Source: a virus
IMG/VR virus record: IMGVR_UViG_3300010885_015529
Span: 1 to 21,998 of that record
Reading direction: 5' to 3' (one strand)
DNA length: 21,998 nt
The notes beneath the pieces were generated by a model. The model saw only the letters and a list, made by a program, of their open reading frames with translations, was not told the DNA's origin and did no database searches. The position numbers and the translations under genes were made by a program. This document shows, one piece after another, positions 14,124 through 21,520 of the stretch (the first letter of the stretch is position 1; every line of letters begins with the position of its first letter).

Positions 14124-16637
14124 ATGGGCTTAACTAAACCACGTGCCGCACAGATTTACAATTTAGATTATAAACAAGCCACACGGGTAGTCACGGTTGC
14201 CAACGTTACTTTAAGTGGCGGTGCTCCGGCATCAGTTGACGGAGTAAGTCTTAGCCTAAATGATCGCATATTAGTTACAGGTCAAGGCACTGGCAGTCAA
14301 AATGGATTATATTATGTAACCACAGTAGGTACAGGCAGTAACGGAACCTGGGCTCGAACCACAGATGGCAATGAAACTGGTGAAATTGAAGCTGGCATGA
14401 TTGTCATGGTTACCGAGGGTTCTATATATGCGGATACTCAGTGGAAACTGATCACTGACGATCCTATTACCATTGGCACAACGGCATTATCTTTTACACA
14501 AAACTATTCAGCAAATTCAATATCGGGCGGAAACAGTAACGTAGCAGTATTTTCAAACGCCAATGTAACAATCAGTTCAGCCGGCACAGCCAATGTGCTG
14601 ACAGTCAGCAACACTGGTGCTTTTGTGAGTGGCGTGGCCAGTGCAAGTGGTAATATCACAGGTGGTAATGTCCTAACTGCTGGATTGATTAGTTCTACCG
14701 GCAATATTACAGGTGGCAATATAAGTGCTACCAATTACACAGGCACTGCGGTCAGTGTCACCGGTACTGTAACTGCTGCCAGTGTAGTGGGTGGAATCAT
14801 TACAGGCACAAGTGTCAGTGTCACTGGCACTCAAACTGCCGCAAGTACAGTGGGTGGTGTAATCACTGGTAGTTCTCTCAGCGTCAGCGGGGGGATAACC
14901 AACAGCGCCACAACCGGCAACACTAACCTTGGAACCAGTACAACATCGGGACTTATCACCATGGGTGGCGTAAACCAAACTGGTGCCATTAATCTAGGTC
15001 GTAGCACAGCCAACTCGACCATTGCCATCGGCAACGGCGTTACCGCATCTGGATCAACCAAAACTATTGACATAGGAACCCTGGGTGCTGCCAACTCAAA
15101 CACCAATATCAACATTGGACCTGTGGCTGGCAATTCAACAGTGCAGTTCTTGGCCAATGCCCAAGTAGCCATAGCCAACACTAGTGGATCCGCACTCAGC
15201 GTAGCTGGCAACGTCACAGGTGGCAACATACTTACAGCAGGAGTTGTCAGCGCCACAGGCAATGTCACAGCAAATTATTTTATAGGCAACGGTGCTTGTT
15301 TGACCGGCGTAGTGACCAGCTTGGCCAACATCAACAACGGCAACAGCAATGTCACAGTCATAGCCAACAGCAACGTCACTGTGGGCATAGCTGGCACCAG
15401 CAACGTGGCTGTGTTTGCTACCACAGGAGAATACATCACAGGTGTATTGAGTGCATCGGGCAACATCATCGGTGGCAATATCTTAACTGGTGGTTTAATT
15501 AGTGCCACTTCAACAATAACAGGTGCGTCCAATATCACCGGTGGCAATATCTTAACTGGTGGTTTAATTAGTGCCACTTCAACAATAACAGGTGCGTCCA
15601 ATATCACCGGCGGCAATTTACTAACTGGTGGATTAATTAGTGCCGCAGGCAACATTACAGGTGGCAACATTATTGGTACTATTGTTGGCAACTTAACTGG
15701 TACCACTGTTAGTGCATCGGGTAATGTTACAGGCGGCAATTTACTAACTGGTGGATTGATTAGTGCAAGTGGCAACGTAACTGGTGGCAATATTTTAACT
15801 GGTGGATTAATCAGTGCCACCGGTAATGTTACTTTTGAAAATAGTGGCTCAGCTAATGCTACATATAATATTGGCACTCAATCGCAGAATAGTGGCGTTA
15901 GTAAAACTATCAATATTGGAACTCTAGGAAAAGCAGGAGCCATTACTACTATCAGTATTGGACCGTCTGGACCATCAGCCGTTGCTGGCACAACAACATT
16001 TAACTCATCGACTACAGTTGCTATAGCCAACACCGGTGGATCTGCACTTAGCGTAGCTGGTAACGTAACTGGTGGTAATTTATTGACAAGTGGATTGATT
16101 AGTGCCACAAGTACCATAACCTCAGCAGCCAATGTTACAGGCGGTAACATACTTACAGCCGGATTGATTTCTGCTACTTCTACAATCACAAGTGCCGCCA
16201 ATATTACAGGTGGCAATATCTTAACAGCCGGCATAATGAGCAGTACAGGCAATGGCATCCATGGCAACGTACTAACAGTGGGTCAAGTGAGTGCCACAGG
16301 CAATGTAACCGGCAATTTCTTCATAGGAAACGGAGCATTTTTAACCGGACTTAGTGCAGGCACCAGCAACGGTATCAGCAACGGTGCAACCAGTATCAGC
16401 ATACCTGTAGCGTCGGGCAACATTGCCATGAGCGTGGCCGGACAGTCAAACACTGTGGTTATTAACCTAGGTAGTTTGACCATGTATGGTACTTTTGCAG
16501 GACCCAGAACTTTAAGTGCCAACGTAAGTGTGGCCGATGCGGTAAACGCTGTGATTTTTGGACCGGTTACCATAGCCGATGGTTTTAATATTACTGTGCC
16601 AAATGCATCGGTTCTGTACACATATTCAGGTTCTTAA
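14124..16637 (+). CDS. Repeat-containing tail fibre (837 aa)
   Basis: Residues about 15-130 form an N-terminal domain with RVVTVANVTLSGGAP, VDGVSLSLNDRILVTGQG, NGLYYV, WARTTDGN and ITIGTTALSFTQNYS, known from many phage fibres; a relative lies inside the 1130-aa fibre. From about residue 165 the protein is made of 16-23 residue repeats around GGNILTGGLISA. A block with SKTINIGTLG, VAIANT and SALSVAGNVTGG occurs twice (from about residues 290 and 580), an internal duplication. Within the repeats is an exact 69-bp tandem DNA duplication. The last 75 residues (FAGPRTLSANVSVADAVN, GPVTIADGFNITVPNAS) are a non-repeated tip domain of a type common in aquatic phage fibres. The late octamer and the SD AGGAA precede the start. 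Confidence 0.85.
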   Translation: MGLTKPRAAQIYNLDYKQATRVVTVANVTLSGGAPASVDGVSLSLNDRILVTGQGTGSQNGLYYVTTVGTGSNGTWARTTDGNETGEIEAGMIVMVTEGSIYADTQWKLITDDPITIGTTALSFTQNYSANSISGGNSNVAVFSNANVTISSAGTANVLTVSNTGAFVSGVASASGNITGGNVLTAGLISSTGNITGGNISATNYTGTAVSVTGTVTAASVVGGIITGTSVSVTGTQTAASTVGGVITGSSLSVSGGITNSATTGNTNLGTSTTSGLITMGGVNQTGAINLGRSTANSTIAIGNGVTASGSTKTIDIGTLGAANSNTNINIGPVAGNSTVQFLANAQVAIANTSGSALSVAGNVTGGNILTAGVVSATGNVTANYFIGNGACLTGVVTSLANINNGNSNVTVIANSNVTVGIAGTSNVAVFATTGEYITGVLSASGNIIGGNILTGGLISATSTITGASNITGGNILTGGLISATSTITGASNITGGNLLTGGLISAAGNITGGNIIGTIVGNLTGTTVSASGNVTGGNLLTGGLISASGNVTGGNILTGGLISATGNVTFENSGSANATYNIGTQSQNSGVSKTINIGTLGKAGAITTISIGPSGPSAVAGTTTFNSSTTVAIANTGGSALSVAGNVTGGNLLTSGLISATSTITSAANVTGGNILTAGLISATSTITSAANITGGNILTAGIMSSTGNGIHGNVLTVGQVSATGNVTGNFFIGNGAFLTGLSAGTSNGISNGATSISIPVASGNIAMSVAGQSNTVVINLGSLTMYGTFAGPRTLSANVSVADAVNAVIFGPVTIADGFNITVPNASVLYTYSGS
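15471..15608 (+). repeat. Exact 69-bp tandem duplication within the 837-aa fibre gene
   Basis: Copy 1 is 15471-15539 and copy 2 is 15540-15608, identical base for base and 23 codons long, so the frame is kept. A third, partial and diverged unit follows (GGCGGCAAT...). Identical silent positions imply a recent event, as the other repeats of the gene differ at many third positions. Confidence 0.95.
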
Positions 16638-16652
16638 ACAAAAATAAAACAG

Positions 16653-16660
16653 CTAAATAT
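16653..16660 (+). promoter_or_regulatory. T4-type late promoter octamer CTAAATAT
   Basis: CTAAATAT is 30 bases before the ATG at 16683, in a 45-base gap without a terminator. AAGG at 16671-16674 serves as the ribosome binding site. Confidence 0.75.
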
Positions 16661-16682
16661 GAATACTTAAAAGGATTAGAAC

Positions 16683-17621
16683 ATGGCATTATCATTAGAC
16701 GGAACAACTGGCATATCATGCACTGGTAATATTGTATCTAGTGGAGGTATCATTAGTGCCACTGGTAATATCTACGGTGGTAACATCATTGGCACCATTG
16801 CTCCTAGTGCTATTACTGTTACAGGTAATGCCAATGTGGGTAATTTATTCAGCTCAGGAGTTGTTTCGAGTACCGGTAACATCACAGGTGGCAACATCTT
16901 GGGTGGTGCCAACGTCAATGCCACAACACACACAGGAACCACAGTTAGTGTAACTGCCAACATCACAGGTGGTAACTTACTCACCGGTGGATTGATTTCA
17001 GCTACCGGCAACATCACTGTTGGTGGCGACTTAAATCTAATTGGCAATCTTGTTGACACAGGGGCAATGTCTCTTATTACTAGTAGCAACGGCAACATTA
17101 CTTTGTCTCCAAATGGCACTGGTGTAGTGGTAGTCAACACAGATATACGGAACGGACAAGCCAGCGGCACAGGCAACATTGGAGCTGCTGGTGCTACATT
17201 CAATACTGTATTTGCCAAGTCCACAAGTGCGTTGTATGCTGACCTAGCAGAAAACTATGAAGCTGATGCCAATTATGAGCCCGGAACTGTGTTAGAGTTT
17301 GGCGGCGATAAAGAAGTAACACAAACAACCAGCAGCCATCGAACACAGGTGGCTGGAATTGTTTCAACCAATCCTAGCTACTTGATGAACTCTGGTATAT
17401 CCGGGGATAAAGTTGTTGCTGTGGCCCTGACTGGACGTGTTCCTTGTTATGTAGTGGGTACTATTGTCAAGGGCGATCGACTAGTTTCTAGCAATACTCT
17501 TGGTGTAGCCACAGTATTAGACATAACACAATATCAACCTGGTTGTATCATTGGCAAGGCCTTGGAAAACTACAACAGTCAAGAAATTGGCCGCATTGAA
17601 GTCGCTGTAGGTCGATTCTAA
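16683..17621 (+). CDS. Short fibre with C-terminal domain shared with the 1130-aa fibre (312 aa)
   Basis: Residues 1-115 are a short start (ALSLDGTTGISCTGNIVSSG) with four to five GGNI-type repeats. From about residue 115 the sequence runs parallel to the end of the 1130-aa fibre: TVGGDLNLIGNLVDTG, LITSSNGNI, SPNGTG, FNTVFAKSTSALYADLAENY (about 172-191), AGIVSTNPSYLMN, VALTGRVPCYVVG, IIGKALENY and a final IEVAVGRF. The bases 17424-17443 match 13862-13881 exactly. It may be an alternative tip or a shorter fibre that assembles with, or replaces, the longer one. A late promoter and an SD precede the start, and the stop overlaps the next ATG by one base. Confidence 0.8.
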   Translation: MALSLDGTTGISCTGNIVSSGGIISATGNIYGGNIIGTIAPSAITVTGNANVGNLFSSGVVSSTGNITGGNILGGANVNATTHTGTTVSVTANITGGNLLTGGLISATGNITVGGDLNLIGNLVDTGAMSLITSSNGNITLSPNGTGVVVVNTDIRNGQASGTGNIGAAGATFNTVFAKSTSALYADLAENYEADANYEPGTVLEFGGDKEVTQTTSSHRTQVAGIVSTNPSYLMNSGISGDKVVAVALTGRVPCYVVGTIVKGDRLVSSNTLGVATVLDITQYQPGCIIGKALENYNSQEIGRIEVAVGRF

Positions 17622-18283
17622 TGCAAGCCCGATATAGATCGGACTATGCTGGCGAATTTGTCATACTGGAAACACAATGGGTTGGTGGCAAACGCACAGA
17701 GAAACGCGAGTGGATATCAAATCCCATCGATAATCAACACATATCAGGGCGTGCAGCCTGCATTGGCAGCAACACAGACTCAGACATTTTTAACTATACA
17801 ATACTACAGCGACATCGCGGCGGTCTACTGAGCAGTAAAAAACTTCAGACCTATGGAGTTGGATCAATAGCTCAGACAATGCCATTAGACTTTGCTGTAG
17901 AAACCAAAGAAACTCAGTTACCTACATTAATAGAAAACAAGTATTCTGAGAATAATGTGGTCTACACCACTGGTAGAAACTGTATCAACCATCCTGGACA
18001 GTTTTATTTGATTCCAAACAATCCTAGACTATTAGATATTTCTACCATTGCTTATCTAGCAGCATTCGATGGACATCAAGAAATCTTTTTATTAGGCTAC
18101 AACCGCGACTCTCCTGTAGAGAATCCAACGTGGCATACTCAATTATGTTCGCTGATTGAATCATATGCTGGTGTAAAATTTTATTTTGTTGGCGAAAAAA
18201 CCAATATGTTTCCAGAATGGTTAGAATTGGCCAATGCTGAGTTTATTACCTACAACAATTTTATAAGTTATTGCGACGTTTGA
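17621..18283 (+). CDS. Second GT42/DUF115-like protein (220 aa), function unknown
   Basis: This 220-residue protein starts with ATG overlapping the previous TAA by one base (TAATG, 17619-17623). I do not recognise a firm family. Residues about 42-60 read SGRAACIGSNTDSDIFN, a possible nucleotide-binding start, and residues about 143-165 read DISTIAYLAAFDGHQEIF then LLGYN. The latter corresponds to TSLAAQDGNRRIYLLGFD of the protein at 4099 (spacing A-A-DG--(R/E)I-LLG(F/Y)). This suggests a shared Rossmann-like fold and perhaps a nucleotide-sugar ligand, with an N-terminal extension of about 40 residues. A transfer activity is only inferred. The gene is the last of the fibre series and converges with the Nudix gene, overlapping it by 16 bases at the 3' ends, with no terminator between them. 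Confidence 0.5.
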   Translation: MQARYRSDYAGEFVILETQWVGGKRTEKREWISNPIDNQHISGRAACIGSNTDSDIFNYTILQRHRGGLLSSKKLQTYGVGSIAQTMPLDFAVETKETQLPTLIENKYSENNVVYTTGRNCINHPGQFYLIPNNPRLLDISTIAYLAAFDGHQEIFLLGYNRDSPVENPTWHTQLCSLIESYAGVKFYFVGEKTNMFPEWLELANAEFITYNNFISYCDV

Positions 18284-18708
18284 ATCGTCTGTTCAATAGT
18301 TAAAATTTTAGTTTGCACCGCGTCAAAATTCACAGTTGACCACAATCCAGGATGCATGGGCTTGGGCCATGTACCCGAATCAATCCAGGCATAGCCCAGG
18401 TGCTCATCGTTTAGTATTGGTTGAAATTCCGTGTCAACAATACAGAAAAAAGTATGATATTCAAAGCCAGAATCTGCGGTGGTAAATTTTTCTAATGGAA
18501 TCATTCTAAAATATTCTGGAACAAATCCTAATTCTTCGCGACATTCGCGATTCATAGCATCCAGTAAAGTTTCCCCAGATTCTACACGACCACCAGGCAG
18601 GCCCCAGGCTCCTGGATGTTTAGGATCGCTACGCATGAGATATAGATACCGGCGGGTGTTGATAGCATAAAACCAAACACCTACCGCTTTTACAGAACTA
18701 GACTCCAT
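18268..18708 (-). CDS. Nudix hydrolase (146 aa)
   Basis: A complete Nudix box lies at residues 40-62: GRVESGETLLDAMN followed by RECREELGF, fitting GX5EX7REUXEEXGU with Cys in the hydrophobic U position. Before it comes GAWGLPGG. Nudix enzymes hydrolyse nucleoside diphosphates linked to another group with a divalent metal; the substrate cannot be told (nucleotide sugar, oxidised dNTP, Ap4A or RNA cap are options). T4 carries a different Nudix gene (nudE). The frame is open to 18747, but the start at 18708 is preferred because AGGAGG lies three bases before this ATG. It overlaps the 3' end of the gp15-like gene by 19 bases and is the last gene of the leftward operon. Confidence 0.9.
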   Translation of the reverse strand: MESSSVKAVGVWFYAINTRRYLYLMRSDPKHPGAWGLPGGRVESGETLLDAMNRECREELGFVPEYFRMIPLEKFTTADSGFEYHTFFCIVDTEFQPILNDEHLGYAWIDSGTWPKPMHPGLWSTVNFDAVQTKILTIEQTIQTSQ

Positions 18709-20081
18709 TTGCCTCCTGGATACAGTCCTTGATAACTCTTGACCCACGAGCTACCAGTCCATTCGTATTGTATGCTGGTTGTGATATTTGTGACATACTG
18801 TATATTATCTGGGCTACTGGTGCTGTCAAAATAAATTGTCCAGCGTGTGCCATCGTATTCGACAATGTCGTTGGCATAGGCCACCAATGGTTGTCCAGAA
18901 ACACCTTCCCAAGCTACAGCATCGCCCTCGCTCCAGCTTCCAGTGGATTCAGTCAACAAATATCTTTGTCCTACAGCGGCTGCTGGTAATCCAGCACCAG
19001 GCCCACTTAGTAATGGGTTAATAACAGCAGTAACTGGATCCAGTGTGTTGGCCGGAACTGTGTCTTGATCCACATCAAACAACAAAAATCTATCATCGGT
19101 GGGATCATAAGCAACTGTGCCCATGACTTCGGTGCCATCATCTTGTTCTAATTTAATGTAGCTTATGCCTGGCCTTAGCACACCGTACATGCCAACCACT
19201 CCTTGCCACATTAGATTACTAGGAGGACTATCTGGAGGAGTTAGGCTACTGTTTGGCTGGTCAATGACCTGCTGTTGTCTTAAGGCCTGTAGTTTGTTGC
19301 CAATTAACAGCACCTGATAACCGTATGGGGTAAACACTTGCCGTGTGCCCAGCAATAAATCATTATCTAGGATAGCATTTGACGCATCGCCTTGAGCATC
19401 AAATATCTGTGCCACGATACGTTCGACCACACCCAATTTTTTAACTTTGGCTGGACTTGAAATCCAAATTGGCATGGTAAATGTCAAGGTGGCAATGTCT
19501 ATGGGATTTTCTGTACCCACAGGTATACTTCTACTGGACCACTGTGTGCTTTCAAGTTCGCACACACTCAAACTGGTCCAGTCAAGATAGTTGTCGGTAC
19601 TTTGTATCTCTAATGCAGGATTGAACAACACCAAAATCTGTTCTAACAGTTGCATTTTTTGGTTGGTATTTGATGTCCATATGTCCAACTTCATGGTCAA
19701 CTTGTAAGGCACAGGCATTAGTCGATCAATAGTAAACGCATTGCCCTGTGTGGTTTCGTACGAGTCTGTTGCATCATCATAAGTTCTTTGACGCACAGCA
19801 ATAGTGCTGACAAAATATGGATCTTGCATTCTTTCACGAGCATAATCTAAGCCACTCACATAAAAAGTCATTAGCGGTGTTGATGGCAACTCATTGGCAC
19901 TGTTTTGTTGAATGATAGTTTGAGCCTGACGACTTGAATCGCCATAGCGTACTGGAACACGTATCAAGGTGTGCTCAGTGCCCTCTTCGTTGCGACCATA
20001 CTCTACTTGAAAGTTACTAAAAATTCTAGCAAACTGCAACATAAAGCGACGTATTTGTTCATCATAAAAAAATTGTGCCAT
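18690..20081 (-). CDS. gp15: Tail sheath stabiliser and completion protein, gp15-like (463 aa)
   Basis: The N-terminus FFYDEQIRRFMLQFARIFSN then FQVEY, TLIRVPVRYGDSSRQ (residues about 4-52) corresponds to T4 gp15 (YFYNSSFRRY...LFSNIQI...FIRVPITYAS). Residues about 125-155 (YKLTMKLDIWTSNTNQKMQ, LLEQILVLFNPALEI) match the gp15 block around IFTRYEDDMFQIVEQILPYF. In T4, gp15 caps the tail tube and sheath and joins the tail to the neck. The protein is 463 residues against 272 in T4. The extra C-terminal half (from about residue 280) is a beta-rich extension with AVGQRYLLTES, VEYDGTRWTIYFDS and a final GGKWSLVL, as seen in marine relatives. The start overlaps the stop of the gp14-like gene by one base (TAATG), with AGGA upstream. 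Confidence 0.85.
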   Translation of the reverse strand: MAQFFYDEQIRRFMLQFARIFSNFQVEYGRNEEGTEHTLIRVPVRYGDSSRQAQTIIQQNSANELPSTPLMTFYVSGLDYARERMQDPYFVSTIAVRQRTYDDATDSYETTQGNAFTIDRLMPVPYKLTMKLDIWTSNTNQKMQLLEQILVLFNPALEIQSTDNYLDWTSLSVCELESTQWSSRSIPVGTENPIDIATLTFTMPIWISSPAKVKKLGVVERIVAQIFDAQGDASNAILDNDLLLGTRQVFTPYGYQVLLIGNKLQALRQQQVIDQPNSSLTPPDSPPSNLMWQGVVGMYGVLRPGISYIKLEQDDGTEVMGTVAYDPTDDRFLLFDVDQDTVPANTLDPVTAVINPLLSGPGAGLPAAAVGQRYLLTESTGSWSEGDAVAWEGVSGQPLVAYANDIVEYDGTRWTIYFDSTSSPDNIQYVTNITTSIQYEWTGSSWVKSYQGLYPGGKWSLVL

Positions 20082-21469
20082 TATCGTCCTGGAGGTCTTG
20101 GGTTAGGAGGTAAGTTACCGCCAGCATCACCGTTGTCGGCTTGTGGTTTAAGTATTTCACTCAAGCTCTGACGGCTAGGTATATTACCCAGGTCAGTGGT
20201 AGCAACTGTGTATGTATTGTTAACAAAGCTGGCTCGTTGTGTAAGTGCTGGGGTAGCCAAGTCAAGATCAGTTCTGACATTGTCTTCAATCTTGATCCAT
20301 CTTGCACCATCATAACGGAACAAGCGATTAGGGAAATAATCCAATCTCAAAGCATAGTCTCCGGCCACAGCATTTTGTGGAAAGCTCACACCAGGGGTTA
20401 CAGGCAAACCATTGGGCGGAATCAAATAACCAGTTCCAGGATCAACACCGCCGGTCAAGTAGCCCATGGTGTAACCAAAACTCTTGGGAGTGATACCTTC
20501 GCCGGTTTCGGTGCCGTCTACTGTGGGATGTGTATCGTCGGCTGTGTATCCTGCGGCAGCTGGTTGACCTTCTGGTGTGGTTGGCAGTATATAAAATTTA
20601 ACTGTGTCATACCCACTCAGTGGAACCTCGGCATAGGCCTGTGTAAGTATAGCGTCATTGATCTCCAAGTCCTTGGGACGAGTACTCATCTGATCGCCTA
20701 CTGTGGTAGGATTTGGTATCAAAGTCCAATAAGGTTGTCCAGTGCCAGGATTAACAGCATCAATTGGAGTGCCAGCTGGAACATTGCCATTGGCTTGATA
20801 ATACGTATTACCATCATTAACTACAGTGCCGTTGGGATAAAAATTGCCCGGATCCCAAATGTTCTCTGGCATAAATGGTTGATTGATAATTTGCTGGTAC
20901 TCTTGAGCATTGACCAACGGAGTGGCCTTGACACGCCATACGTGCGGCAACCAAGTTTGACTAAAACCTTCGCTGGAGTAATTGCCGTCTTGTATTACAT
21001 AATATCTAGGCAAGGCGTTAGGAATACTTTTGTCCAGCGGATGGTAATCTTTCAAGTTAGGAACTTCAATCACATCGCCAACCATGAGCTTACGACCAAA
21101 CGTGTCAATCATGTTGTTGTAGTGAAAAGAAATAAACAAGGTATCGTTGTTTAAAAACAATCCAAACTGTGTCAAATCAAAATCTACGTCTTGTGTACGA
21201 TACACACCTCGCATGATGTATACATCTGGATCATAAGCACGATCACGGTTTTCCAACAATAGCAAATCTTCAATGAACAAGGGATTTGAACTACCGTAAA
21301 CTGGTAAGGTTGCATCCTGATCACCTAGATCACCAGTTTGCGGCCCCAGGTACTTGTGTATGTAAATGTCCAGCCCGCCCACAGTGAACATTTCTTTAAT
21401 GGTTTTGTCAAAGAACTGGTAGTCGTTGGTTCTATTAGGGCGGTAAAGGCTTAAACGTGGCATAGTCAT
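20081..21469 (-). CDS. gp14: Neck protein, gp14-like (462 aa)
   Basis: Residues about 60-185 form the recognised core: FIEDLLLLENRDRAYDPDVY, IMRGVYRTQDVDFDLTQFG, LFLNNDTLFISFHYNNMID, GRKLMVGDVIEVP, PRYYVIQDG and FSQTWLPHVWRVK. T4 gp14 has the same order of features (FGEDLKNKF, SKFGMQ..DEVTLSI, PKEGDLIYFP) and is a neck protein between portal and tail. It is much longer than T4 gp14 (256 residues). Residues about 205-250 (NFYPNGTVVNDGNTYYQAN, GQPYWTL) look like a small carbohydrate-binding-type beta module, and the end is Pro/Gly-rich (GGNLPPNPRPPGR). Immediate coupling to a gp15-like gene supports the call, because gp14 and gp15 are adjacent in T4. ATG at 21469 is preceded directly by a late octamer; ATG at 21463 is an alternative. 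Confidence 0.7.
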   Translation of the reverse strand: MTMPRLSLYRPNRTNDYQFFDKTIKEMFTVGGLDIYIHKYLGPQTGDLGDQDATLPVYGSSNPLFIEDLLLLENRDRAYDPDVYIMRGVYRTQDVDFDLTQFGLFLNNDTLFISFHYNNMIDTFGRKLMVGDVIEVPNLKDYHPLDKSIPNALPRYYVIQDGNYSSEGFSQTWLPHVWRVKATPLVNAQEYQQIINQPFMPENIWDPGNFYPNGTVVNDGNTYYQANGNVPAGTPIDAVNPGTGQPYWTLIPNPTTVGDQMSTRPKDLEINDAILTQAYAEVPLSGYDTVKFYILPTTPEGQPAAAGYTADDTHPTVDGTETGEGITPKSFGYTMGYLTGGVDPGTGYLIPPNGLPVTPGVSFPQNAVAGDYALRLDYFPNRLFRYDGARWIKIEDNVRTDLDLATPALTQRASFVNNTYTVATTDLGNIPSRQSLSEILKPQADNGDAGGNLPPNPRPPGR

Positions 21470-21477
21470 GTATTTAT
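21470..21477 (-). promoter_or_regulatory. Late promoter octamer ATAAATAC on the - strand
   Basis: Read on the - strand, ATAAATAC ends directly before the ATG of the gp14-like gene, so the transcript would start close to the second ATG (21463). It is the only good late octamer before the leftward operon gp14-gp15-Nudix. Confidence 0.6.
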
Positions 21478-21485
21478 GGGTTAGA

Positions 21486-21514
21486 TTGACTTAAAAATCA
21501 AAACATCATATAAT
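21486..21514 (+). promoter_or_regulatory. Near-consensus sigma70 promoter (TTGACT-17-TATAAT)
   Basis: TTGACT at 21486-21491, 17 bases of spacer and TATAAT at 21509-21514. The expected start, seven bases after the -10 box, is 21521, exactly the ATG of the next gene. It would be served by the host RNA polymerase and is typical of early expression. Confidence 0.85.
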
Positions 21515-21520
21515 TACAAA

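Noticed and set aside
15275-15877. Long Val/Leu/Pro-rich frames on the - strand (also at 11116-11496, 12124-12675, 14831-15268, 15878-16267)
   Set aside because: They are antisense shadows of the Gly/Asn/Thr repeat codons; all look alike, have no SD and overlap well-supported fibre genes.
11150-16250. CRISPR-like regularly spaced repeats (GGTGGTAACGTCCTAACTGG and variants)
   Set aside because: The repeats lie in frame inside long fibre genes, vary at third codon positions and have no unique spacers; they encode 16-23 residue protein repeats.
18709-18747. Longer start of the Nudix gene
   Set aside because: The start at 18708 has AGGAGG immediately upstream and begins just before the conserved domain; the extension overlaps gp15 further without an SD.
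20141-21154. 337-codon + strand frame opposite the gp14-like gene
   Set aside because: Composition (many Ile, Cys, Trp, Ser) is unlike a real protein and the opposite strand holds the recognised neck protein coupled to gp15.
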